This document shows, in pieces, positions 10,765-19,406 of a DNA stretch of 64,000 nt. The stretch is from Paragonimus skrjabini miyazakii (Eukaryota; Platyhelminthes; Trematoda; Plagiorchiida; Troglotrematidae): NCBI GenBank assembly GCA_014338405.1, contig JTDE01000173.1, positions 1 through 64,000 on the forward strand, in the 5' to 3' direction. The notes below the pieces were generated by a model. It was not told the origin of the DNA. It worked only from the letters and a program-made list of their open reading frames with translations, and searched no databases. Each line of letters starts with the position of its first letter. Within the stretch, counting starts at the first letter, position 1. The position numbers were made by a program, and so were the translations under genes.

Positions 10765-11000
10765 ATCATCATCATAGACAGCAATACATCAGTGGTATAC
10801 ACTGATGCTTAACTACCACACAGCCATGAAGAAGAAGAAACAAACCCTGTTTAGGAAGAGAGAAGAATAAAGGGAGAGGGTAGGGGACCTAACCGCTAAA
10901 AATAGCTACGTCTACATTCAAACATACAACATCAAGGCGCCTACACCTTGCAAACAAACAACCGAGCTGTAAGTGAAAGTAAGGCGTCATCAGCCATATA
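10765..11000 (-). mobile_element. RTE tail fragment, inverted relative to 8505-8765
   Basis: The reverse complement begins with a (TGATGA)-rich end and shares long stretches with 8505-8765: GCGCCTACACCTTGCAAACA here corresponds to TGTTTACAAGGTGTAGGCACC there, and the CATCAGTG / CACTGATG ends also match. Only the non-coding 3' tail is present. With the upstream copy it forms a pair of inverted repeats that brackets prune exons 1-3. Confidence 0.7.
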
Positions 11001-11569
11001 AATACTTTGTACTTTTTCTCCTTTGTCGCACACGTTTTGGGGCGGAACAAAGCTGTTTTTTTTGCACGCGTCTTTTGGCTTGCCTTGAAGCGATTACGGA
11101 GACAGTCGCAGTATTTTCCGAACCGAGATTTCCGTGTTAATTATTACAAAAAGGAGAATTCGATTTCTGTCAAACGCTTTCGAGAACGAACCAGCGTATC
11201 GTTTCGAGGGTTTACAACAGGCTCAAACAAAACCATTCAGATTTGAGACTGTGCGTCATGAAACACTACGACTAATTGTGTTTGTTTGCGCTTATCACTG
11301 TTTCATTGGCGATAATAAACGTTGCCTACCTTGTACGCTGTCTACGGTCACGCGGACCCATTTTCAGAATGATCTCACCGTTTTGTAATATATTAATACA
11401 CGAATCTATAGCACACAACTGTTTGTTCATGTTGGCATTTACACATGTGCCTTCGTTTTTTTTTCCACGACTGCTGTATGGCGTCTGTTGCTCTCTGCCA
11501 CATATCCCCATTTTGAGCATTACTCATTCGTTTCGTGGTTCGCCTACATGCGTATATGCAGACTGAACT

Positions 11570-11760
11570 TAAGGTAGCTCAGTGGTAATAACACTTTTAG
11601 TCGCATGTTTGCGAGTTCGAATCTTAGCTACCTCAGTTGCCCCTATCTGTGTGATTTGCCTGATATTGTGTAGGCCACGGCAACACTCGCATTGTAGGGT
11701 GTGGTAATGCGGCAAACATACTTGTTTCAGTGCCTTTCCAGCTTTGTCCTGTCGCAGCAA
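11570..11760 (+). repeat. tRNA-derived SINE-like unit
   Basis: Positions about 11572-11636 form a degenerate tRNA-like head. AAGGTAG pairs with CTACCTC as an acceptor stem at 6 of 7 positions. GGTAGCTCAGTGGTAAT resembles a polymerase III A box, and GCGAGTTCGAATC is a good B box. The T stem and anticodon arm do not fold properly and the head is shorter than a real tRNA (about 64 bases), so a functional tRNA gene is unlikely. A non-tRNA body follows to roughly 11760. No second copy was found in this window. Confidence 0.55.
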
Positions 11761-11999
11761 CCGTTATGATCATGAATGCTGTTGATCCCGACAGCGCGTA
11801 GTAGGGAGGCAGGTTAAACTAGTCCAGTCCCGCACGCTATTAACTGTGGTAGGCAAGGATGTATGTGAGCGTTTCCAGGAGATGGTATGCATAGGTAGTC
11901 GTAGAGTCTTACATGCTTTTCATTGCCTGTGGTCATATCTTCTGACCGCCTTGTGATTCGTCTTAAGAAATGTGCAATACGGTAGACGCCCCACCGGTG

Positions 12000-12130
12000 T
12001 TATTGTCACAGTCAACAACAGCATGAGACTTCACTGTCAAACAGCCGTGAGGTCAAAATGTCAACCTCAAGTTGCCCACTCCTTGCAAAAACAACCAGGT
12101 TGTAAGTGAAAGCAAGGCCGTATCTTCAGC
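12000..12130 (-). mobile_element. RTE tail fragment
   Basis: Shares GTCAAAATGTCAACCTCAAG, CTCCTTGCAAAAACAACCAG and GTTGTAAGTGAAAGCAAGGC with the corresponding parts of 10920-10995, in the same orientation. It is a third copy of that tail, without coding sequence. Confidence 0.6.
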
Positions 12131-12540
12131 TTTCAACATTTCTTTTCATTTAATTTCCTTACATTGCAAACAGGTCAGTCAATCAAGCAATGGTAGCATC
12201 CACGCCAATTTCATAAAATCTTCCTCTGTTATGAGTCGCGAAGATCCTGGCCTGAAAGAGCAACCCGACCCGCAGCGTTTAACCCCTTAATAATCGTCTT
12301 CAGTTCTTTGTACCAAATCGTGGTTTTTGAAACTCGAACCTCAAGTTTATTAGCCTCAACGTTCATGACGGATGGTTAACCCGTCGTCCAAATACCTGAG
12401 TCTATTCCTCTTTACAGAGTAAACAAGTGAACGCGATTGTCCCTCACTATCCAATATCCGCCTACCAACCTTATGGCCGCTTATCGTTTTGCAGTGTTTG
12501 TTCGATTGGATCCCAGTGAACAGTCGCTTGTGTCCTGTCA

Positions 12541-13038
12541 ATGCATCGGTTAAGGTCTTTTAACGCAAATCGGAAAAACGTTATATCGGCGTTCGCTCTA
12601 ATGGACACCTGTTCGGATGCTACCAAGGATGCGTTCTATGACGCCCTCGTTGACCTTCTGAGGCAAACTAACACCATCATACTAGCGGGCGATTTTAGTG
12701 CTCAGCTTGGTCGTCTTTCCCCGGATGAGAAGCGGCTGGGAGGTATGTTTGGTGTTCGGGCACAACGCACCGACAATAGCGAAAGATTACTGCAACTGTG
12801 CGCATCCCACGGTTTTCATATTTCGAGCACTCCATTCCAAGACGCAAGAGGAACTGTTACTTGGACCTCTGTGTGTCTCTTAATCGTGGACCAAGCTGGC
12901 TCATATAGCAGTCAGTTACAGGTGGCGCCACTCTATTACGGACTGTCGTGCCTTTTAGAGCAACCACCTGGACTCGGACTGTGCTGTTGTGCCTGCCCGC
13001 TTTGTTTTTTCCTTTGCTCAGAGTTAGTACGGTCGTAA
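12541..13038 (+). pseudogene. RTE endonuclease (APE-type) fragment
   Basis: The frame holds the middle of an apurinic-like endonuclease. The family motif GDFNA is GDFSAQLG here (Asn to Ser), followed by LGGMFGVRAQRTDNSERLLQ and LCASHGFHISSTPFQDARG, which match the corresponding RTE segments well. After about 12885 the frame no longer resembles the family and ends in Cys/Leu-rich sequence, so it has probably shifted. The N-terminal catalytic Asn/Glu region is not recognisable here. Confidence 0.75.
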
Positions 13039-13102
13039 ATGCAAGGCGCTTAACTGGCATTCGAACGATGAGAGTGCAAAGAACGCTGACCGGAAGGCGT
13101 TA

Positions 13103-13519
13103 GTGTACAAGTTGTCCATTTGGACTCAGGCGAGAGATCCTAACGAACACTGGGAACACACCGCCGCAACTATGAATACATGCTGTGAAGAGGCATGTTC
13201 CGAAAGAGACGTTCAGTTGCGACAGCACTGGATTTCTATCACGTGTATAAGCCTCATGAACAAGCGTCGATCGATCCCGCCTGGTTCTGAATCTGATGAC
13301 GACCATCAAGAACTTAAACGCAAGCTGACTAAAAGCTTGTGCAAAGACCGTGAGCACTACTTGGTTAAACAATCGAAAGAAATAGAACGAGCCTTTTTAT
13401 CTGGGAATAGCATAAAACTATTTTCCGTGATCCGTGGTCGTACTGGCCGTCGAGTTGGTGTAAGTGACATCATGTGGAAAATGTGGTTTGCTTGTCATTA
13501 CCCAATCGCGCCGACTTGA
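13103..13519 (+). pseudogene. RTE linker between endonuclease and reverse transcriptase
   Basis: Charged, helix-rich sequence (KRKLTKSLCKDREHYLVKQS, then KEIERAFLSGNSIKLFSVIR) of the kind that links the endonuclease to the polymerase in RTE elements. It runs to the edge of the assembly gap. A second frame after 13464 (RLDRWTEHFEEQFS) is also typical of this linker, so a frameshift lies near 13500. Confidence 0.65.
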
Positions 13520-13555
13520 CAGGTGGACTGAACACTTTGAAGAACAGTTCAGCTG

Positions 13556-13934
13556 NNNNNNNNNNNNNNNNNNNNNNNNNNNNNNNNNNNNNNNNNNNNN
13601 NNNNNNNNNNNNNNNNNNNNNNNNNNNNNNNNNNNNNNNNNNNNNNNNNNNNNNNNNNNNNNNNNNNNNNNNNNNNNNNNNNNNNNNNNNNNNNNNNNNN
13701 NNNNNNNNNNNNNNNNNNNNNNNNNNNNNNNNNNNNNNNNNNNNNNNNNNNNNNNNNNNNNNNNNNNNNNNNNNNNNNNNNNNNNNNNNNNNNNNNNNNN
13801 NNNNNNNNNNNNNNNNNNNNNNNNNNNNNNNNNNNNNNNNNNNNNNNNNNNNNNNNNNNNNNNNNNNNNNNNNNNNNNNNNNNNNNNNNNNNNNNNNNNN
13901 NNNNNNNNNNNNNNNNNNNNNNNNNNNNNNNNNN
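13556..13934. other. Assembly gap, 379 N
   Basis: Undetermined bases. The gap falls inside the RTE element, just before the reverse transcriptase palm, so the missing sequence is expected to encode its fingers. Confidence 1.
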
Positions 13935-14046
13935 TCAGATACGTGAGTAACAGGCAGGATTCCGGTCCGGTCGAGAGTGCGTTGATATCATTTCTACCTT
14001 GCGACTGATCTTGGAGCATTAGCACTGTTATAGGCAGCCGACGGTC

Positions 14047-14451
14047 GTGGTCCTTTTGAACCTGAGAGCTGCTTTCGATTCAGTTGCTGGTAACGTTCTC
14101 TGGAACTGTCTTCTTCGCAAGGGAGTACCAGGGAAATACGTGAATCCAATAAGATCACTGTATGCTCACTCTGCAAGCAGGATGAGCGTTTATGGGAAAC
14201 CGTCTGGAGCGTTCACCACTTCTAGTGATGTTCGTCAAGGGTGCCCGATCTTTCCCTTCCTGTTCAATTTTGTCATGGACGATATTCCGGAAGGACTAAT
14301 CGAGAAATCTTGTGAGCTTGTTGTTGAGCTTCTTCCTGGCGCTAGATTGATTGACATGCAATATGCAGACACTATCTTACTCAATCCCCATGCCGAAAAC
14401 ATGCAGACCATGCTGAACAAAGTGAGTGACCGAGTTGGTTTGTATAGGTAA
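14047..14451 (+). pseudogene. RTE reverse transcriptase palm, catalytic site mutated
   Basis: Motif A reads LNLRAAFDSV (family F-x-D-L-x-x-A-F-D), with the first Asp replaced by Asn. Motif B is SDVRQGCPIFPFLFNFVMDD. Motif C reads YADTILL instead of YADD, so the second catalytic Asp is lost. These changes alone would abolish polymerase activity. The open frame ends at 14449, and later family sequence continues in another frame. The same region occurs as a worse copy at 53285-53650. Confidence 0.8.
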
Positions 14452-14881
14452 TTCACTTGAGACTGTGGACATCTTCCCATACTTGAGCAGCACTATCTCG
14501 TCAGACTGATGAGGTGCCAGCGAGAATAGCAAAGGTACGAGTCGCGTTCTCCAACCTGCGTCATCTGTGGCGTCGGGAAGATGTTTAGTTGTCGCTGAAA
14601 AGACTGGTATATAATGCTTGCGTACGTTCTGTTTCGCTCTATGGTTCGGAAACGTGGTCTGTTCGCATGGAAGATATCAACAGGCTGTTTTTGACCATCG
14701 TTGTGTCTGCCAACTAGTTCACATCAATTGGACCGACCGCGTGAGCAATAGGGCTATTCACCAGCGCGTGTTACGGACCACTTGGGATAGGTGACCAATC
14801 AGTCAACCAACCACGTTGTACAGCCTCCGATGGTTGGTTCACGTATTCCGCATGCCAACTGAGCGTTGACCGCACCGGGTG

Positions 14882-15225
14882 TTATACAGGGGCCACCAGC
14901 AGTTGGTGATCAAACATCAACGTGGTCACGAAATATGAAGACCTTGAATACTTCATTGAACACAATGAGTAGGTGTCGCCTGGCTGGATTGGGTACGCGT
15001 GACCATTAAAATCGCTAGCTAGTAATTCTATCTGAGATGGCAGTGTGTCGCAGTCGATGGCATACATGCGTTCATACCATTCCTTATTGTGCCGCTTAGT
15101 CTTAATTAATTTACTTATTCTTCTCAACTCTTCCTGTAACATTTCCGTTATGGTGAGCGACGGCTCGAACCACAGTACCCGTTGATCAGGCTCATGGCTG
15201 GTATGATGATGTTGATGCCGAGTAT
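14882..15225 (+). repeat. RTE 3' tail, best-preserved copy
   Basis: The segment from AACGTGGTCACGAAATATGA (14919) through TGAGATGGCAGTGTGTCGCA to CAGGCTCATGGCTGGTATGA is shared with 30300-30620, 39930-40135, 42925-43262 (inverted) and, weakly, 54140-54420. This copy is directly joined to RTE coding sequence, so it identifies the others as tails of the same family. Confidence 0.8.
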
Positions 15226-15442
15226 TCGAATCCACTTTTAGGACGTTTGTGACTCGTTTTACGCGGTCTAAAGGAACGTTTTACTTTCTGGAATGCATCC
15301 AACTAGACTGACTGACGTGTGTTTAGTGGGACGCATTTTTGAAATCGCATTCGAGATCCGCATGATGCTCTGTGTTTTAACAACTCGTTATTTTTCGATC
15401 GATACCATTCTTCTCTCCATTTTACACCCACCTTCTGCGCAG

Positions 15443-15549
15443 GCCTCTGCATATGGGACTTGCTCAGACGAGATACCAAACTAGCAGTTGGACCGAAGAA
15501 CTCTGGACGTTCTATCGTTTGCTCAACCATTTTTGGCATGGATTTCGAG
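15443..15549 (+). CDS. PRUNE1: Prune-type exopolyphosphatase, exon 4 (residues 246-281)
   Basis: The acceptor is CACCTTCTGCGCAG. The first two bases complete the split Gly codon, then the frame reads WDLLRRDTKLAVGPKNSGRS and IVCSTIFGMDFE. Human Prune has [20 protein letters not shown] and SAIYMDLE at this place, so the start of the DHHA2 domain is clear although the exon has only 35 codons. The donor GAG|GTGTGT leaves phase 0. The exon is hidden in a different, longer open frame starting at 15453 that is not coding. Confidence 0.87.
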
Positions 15550-16389
15550 GTGTGTCACGCTTAACGGAAGTTGTGGCTTTTCCAAAGATTCACAGCTTTG
15601 GGCAGCCGGGGTTCATGTGCATTCTGAATGATCTACACACGACAAACCTTTCATAGGAGTTTCCGTCTAACCTTGGTCTATGCTTTGCAAAATGCACCTA
15701 AAAAACTCATACGGTGACCTATATGCTTTTTGTTTTGAATCGAAAATTTCTTGCTCGTTGGTCTTACCAGCAAACATGCTCGATACCGAATTCATATTCC
15801 GCCTATCGTCTCGATCTAAATAACACATTACTATCTAGCCCACATTTGTTGTTAGTTGCTTTGTCTCTGCGAGAGATTTGTTATGACAATAACGCTTCAA
15901 GTTCACGTGACAAATCTGTATAATTGTTGTCAAGATCAGTTTATTTCTGAATACGTCCTTTCCTGAAATAACTACTGTTTGACTTGTTTTTTCCCCAGTG
16001 TATCGGCATTTCACATTCGCATTCATTGTTATTTAATTATAGTTCCATGGTGAAGAGGAGGACGAGGTCACGAGCTTCATGTTTAGTGGCCTTGGTTGTA
16101 ATGATGATGCCAGCTTAATCTCACGTTGTGCTCTGGCTCCCTATCTTAATTTGTTCTGGTGCTGAACATAGTAGTCATGCTTAACAATGTAGACCCACAT
16201 GCGGGGTTTTTAGCTCACAACTGAGGAGTAGCTATAAACTTGCAATCATGATCTTTGTTTACTGACCTGTAATAGGGCCGAGAGATTCAATACGCCGGGG
16301 TATTATATGACTGACTGTTAGTCATTTATTAGGGCAAGTTGGGCTTACATGTTACACTACTGACGAGCTCTAGTGATGGCAAACCTCGA

Positions 16390-16460
16390 GTCTTGTGCTT
16401 CTTGTTGAAAGGGGCTGATTGGAAAGTCTATTTTCGATGATAACGAATTTAGTAAATCTG
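16390..16460 (+). repeat. Fragment of TGKS-repeat family
   Basis: GTTGAAAGGGGCTGATTGGA and AAGTCTAT match the core of the family also seen at 18265-18385, 36590-36720 and 44650-44770 (consensus TTCGAAAGRGGCYGACTGGA, then AAGTCTATGGGAATG). Only the first third is recognisable here. Confidence 0.5.
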
Positions 16461-18099
16461 ATAGCTAGCAGAATGAGACGCATCTGGTCGGATAGTGAAC
16501 AGCAAATCATCTCATACCTTCGAAAGAACGATAATGGAGCAGTGATCAAACAACCCTTGACCATCCATCGTTTGATCATTATTGGTCACGTCAGCAATGG
16601 TTGTTTAAACCCCTATAAAGCTAGCTAGATCAAACCACGGCTAACATAACGCAGCAACAGACCAACAGGCCCCTTGACTCAAATCAGAACACACCATTCT
16701 GCCTTGTGATTATCCGAAAGAGCTATTCAGACAGCACATTGAGTCGGTCAGTTTGCTTTTTGAAAAGTCGTAACTTTTACACTGCCTTTTTTTCCAAATT
16801 CTGAGAAAAATCGATTAAAACAAAACTAAGTTTTGGAATAAATCTAGTTTACCTTTCATATTGAGTCCCTTGAACCAAGTCGACGATCTCAGGTCGTTTT
16901 TACACGTTTTGTGCATCGTCAAGGCTACCCGTTGGTAAACCTGCTGAATCTCCCTAGTAACTTTCCGTCACTCGACGTTTCCTGATATAGTCGATGCTGT
17001 GCTAGTCCTAAAATTGAGACTCTAGAATTAAACCTACCTCTCTCGGACTTACTTCAATTTCCCCGACTTTCTCCTGAAAGGGTCGATCGTTTACTGTAAC
17101 CCAATATAGGAAAACATCACTTAAGTAAATTTCTTGTTTATCGGGCATCGCCACAATCGGTCTCAACCGACCATTTTATGTCTCGGACTTTTCAACTTGG
17201 TACAGGTTGCCAAAATTTATCGCCTTTTGACATATAATACTCACAGTAATGGGGACTTCGCCTCGTCTTACGCGCACATGTGTGAGCCGTTGAAACGTAG
17301 CGTCGTTAACGTCACAACACTTTTGATCTGCTTTAGGAGACCACCCGTTCAATGATGCCCTGTGATCCATTTGCTGGTCAACAAATCCTTCGTTCGTAAT
17401 TGCGTTCACGACGGTCTGGTAGGACAGCATGTGATCAGTTCAGTGTAACACGTGGTTTCGAAAGTCTTTCAGGAATAGTAGCTTTGTCATCAACTGATTA
17501 TCGTCTTCCTGTGATTGAAGATGTTAATGTACATTGCCCGGTAGCCTGACTTTGTGACTTGCTTGCTGAACCTAGTATAATAGTCACATACGTATAACAT
17601 CCCAAGGAAACAACCGATTATCATGCGCAGGGCAGTGGTGTGTCAACATCAAACGATGTGCTTGGAGGGGATTAATTCATGCTTCTTCGACAGCCATAGG
17701 CCAACGGTTATTTATCGCATCGCTTGAAGCGTAGGTAACTTGTGCACGCGTCAAAGGGGGGAAGTGGAAAAATATTACGATATGCTACTTTTTAAGTTTC
17801 TACCTACTGAACTTGCAGGATGCAGACTAGCATAAGATGTGGTTCGTACAGACCAAGTGTGGGGACGTTTTGAAAGTTGCGGCGTTTAATGGATGAGATT
17901 GAGTGTACATGGAATATGACTTGATCATTCTGGTTTCTGTTGATGAATGACAGGCATAATGCACTGATGAAGGATTGGTGAACAGAGCTCATTTATCTGT
18001 GCGTAGTTTTCACGACCTCACTTTGTGTTTGTGTTTCACCACGATCTAATTACATGTACTCGAGTGTTCAAGTTGTGAAAAGCATTGATTCGGAAATCA

Positions 18100-18396
18100 T
18101 CGTACAAATTGCGTCTCTTTCGTCCTCCTATCAGAGTGTTTGAAGAGAAATGGTTGTGCCAACCTGACCGTTTTTGTCGTGTTATTTCCTAGCGTGTGAT
18201 TGTTACTGGCGAATATGATTTGGATCCTGTCAGATTGAATCGAAGTCATAGACAGATGAATTTCTGATGAGTAGTCGGGCATTTGGTTAATTTCAAGTTG
18301 AACATCACCCACAATTGATCGCAACTGTCGCATTCCCATAGACTTTCCAGTCGGCCTCTTTCGAAAAGATGCACTAGACTCGAGTTCCGCTCTCAT
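18100..18396 (-). repeat. TGKS-repeat family, longest open copy (99 codons)
   Basis: Read on the minus strand this is an open frame: SSASFRKRPTGKSMGMRQLR, then SIVGDVQLEINQMPDYSSEI, then a less conserved part. The plus-strand copy at 36590-36720 encodes FRKGLTGKSMGMQ, stop, LRSIVDDVQ in the matching frame, and the minus-strand copy at 44650-44770 encodes FQKRLTGKSIRMRG. Conservation of the same peptide in separate copies suggests the family once coded for protein. I do not recognise the protein. A repeat-associated exon or small transposon product is possible. Confidence 0.5.
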
Positions 18397-18510
18397 TAGA
18401 GCTCGTTAGTAGTGCATATCCTCGCCACTGCCGGGACTAGAATCACGGTCACGCTGTTCATGAGGCAACTGTGGGTGATGTTCAACTTGAAATTAACCAA
18501 ATCCCCGACT
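18281..18510. repeat. Inverted duplication within TGKS-repeat
   Basis: ATTTGGTTAATTTCAAGTTG (18281 on) and its reverse complement CAACTTGAAATTAACCAAAT (about 18484-18503) form arms of roughly 30 bases, extended by ACATCACCCACA / TGTGGGTGATGT. The spacer is about 170 bases and holds the rest of the minus-strand copy. It is a head-to-head arrangement of two copies, one truncated. Confidence 0.75.
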
Positions 18511-19196
18511 GCCCATCAGTAATCCAAAATATCGTCTAGCAGATTTAATGAGATCGGAGATTTCAACCTGTCTTGGAAGTCCTAATCGCGGGGTTATCGA
18601 TTGGAATTAACAGACAATAACTGTGTCTCCATTTCGAGACGATCGGGCAACCTGATCATTACTCACAAGCGAAAATGGTTGAGCGTTCACACATGATACT
18701 TCGGTCGTGCCTAACGTGAGGTCAATGGCACAGATGAATTTGATAAGTTTGATGCTTAGGCTCTGAACTTGTATGTTCAGGACATTACGTCAGCAATCTG
18801 TTCTGTTTGACCCATTTCCTATTGTTATCCACCCACAGATTAGGGTAATCATCTAACTCGACATTATCCTATTTATATTTGTACGGTATCGCGTCAGGGT
18901 TGTTTCTCGTTGACAAAATCTGTTTTGGTATGATTACGTCTATATCCTCGGCAGTACTTGTTAAGAAGCTTGAAACGGCTTTATGTAAAGCGCTCGTTTG
19001 GACATGGATGTTTATTTGATAATGGGAAATGTTTGTCCTTTAGCCCCAATGTTTGGTACTTTTTATTTCGAGCTGTTCCGTTTTACAAGTTCGTTGAGTG
19101 GTTGCTATTCTAATATCGCAATTGACTGAAATATCCATCGAGTATGCGCGGTTTATATGATGCACTGCTTTTTCTTACTCGATACTTATGCAATAG

Positions 19197-19406
19197 CAAC
19201 TGATTCGTTCTGCGGACTTCACGGAAGCGGCAAAACGCATATGTATTCTCCAGTCAGCCGTTGTGTTTGTCGGAATCACGGTGGGCTACGCTCCGAGTGG
19301 ACATACTATATCGAACTCGAATACTATGCACAATGGACGAGTCAACCGACGTAAAGGCCTGGTTGTCTTTGCACCGAATGAATGCGAACAGGAATTTTGT
19401 AAGCAA
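19197..19406 (+). CDS. PRUNE1: Prune-type exopolyphosphatase, exon 5 (residues 282-351)
   Basis: The acceptor is TTATGCAATAG. The frame reads QLIRSADFTEAAKRICILQS and AVVFVGITVGYAPSG, aligning with human [20 protein letters not shown] and YDVLVAMTIFFNTHN. It continues to RRKGLVVFAPNECEQEFCKQ (human QLAIFCPHVALQTTICE). This is the core of the DHHA2 domain. About 15 extra residues rich in Ser/Asn (SGHTISNSNTMHNGRVN) lie between the two conserved strands compared with human. The donor is taken as CAA|GTAGGT at 19407, which leaves phase 0 and fits exon 6; the neighbouring GTAACT at 19411 would break the frame. Confidence 0.86.

Larger units (their letters stand above)
12490..15225 (+). mobile_element. 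RTE-type non-LTR retrotransposon, nearly full length, inactive
   Basis: In order it contains an endonuclease domain (FDWIPVNSRLC near 12502, then KDAFYDALVDLLRQ, AGDFSAQLG near 12690, TDNSERLLQLCASHG), a linker, a reverse transcriptase, the C-terminal RTE block (VYNACVRSVSLYGSETWSVR at about 14608-14667, then RMPTER and PHRVLY) and a non-coding tail ending in ATGATGTTGATGC near 15215. Frameshifts and stops occur throughout, and 379 bases are unsequenced. It lies in sense orientation inside prune intron 3. Endonuclease plus reverse transcriptase in one reading frame with a short tandem tail is the RTE layout. Confidence 0.83.
10338..15442 (+). other. Prune intron 3, filled with retroelements
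   Basis: GT at 10338 and AG at 15441-15442. It contains an inverted RTE tail (10765-11000), a tRNA-derived SINE-like unit (11570-11760), a second RTE tail (12000-12130) and a long sense-oriented RTE element (12490-15225) with an assembly gap. Between 11001 and 11565, and in 10338-10764, no further feature is recognised. Confidence 0.8.
15550..19196 (+). other. Prune intron 4
   Basis: 3647 bases between GT at 15550 and AG at 19195-19196. It holds copies of a short peptide-encoding repeat family at 16390-16460 and 18100-18535. Elsewhere I see no gene or known element. Confidence 0.75.

Noticed and set aside
19203..19260. Walker A-like peptide GLHGSGKTHMY, resembling a kinesin P-loop
   Set aside because: It lies in a different frame of prune exon 5, whose correct frame aligns over 70 residues with human Prune. 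The P-loop match is a chance shadow.
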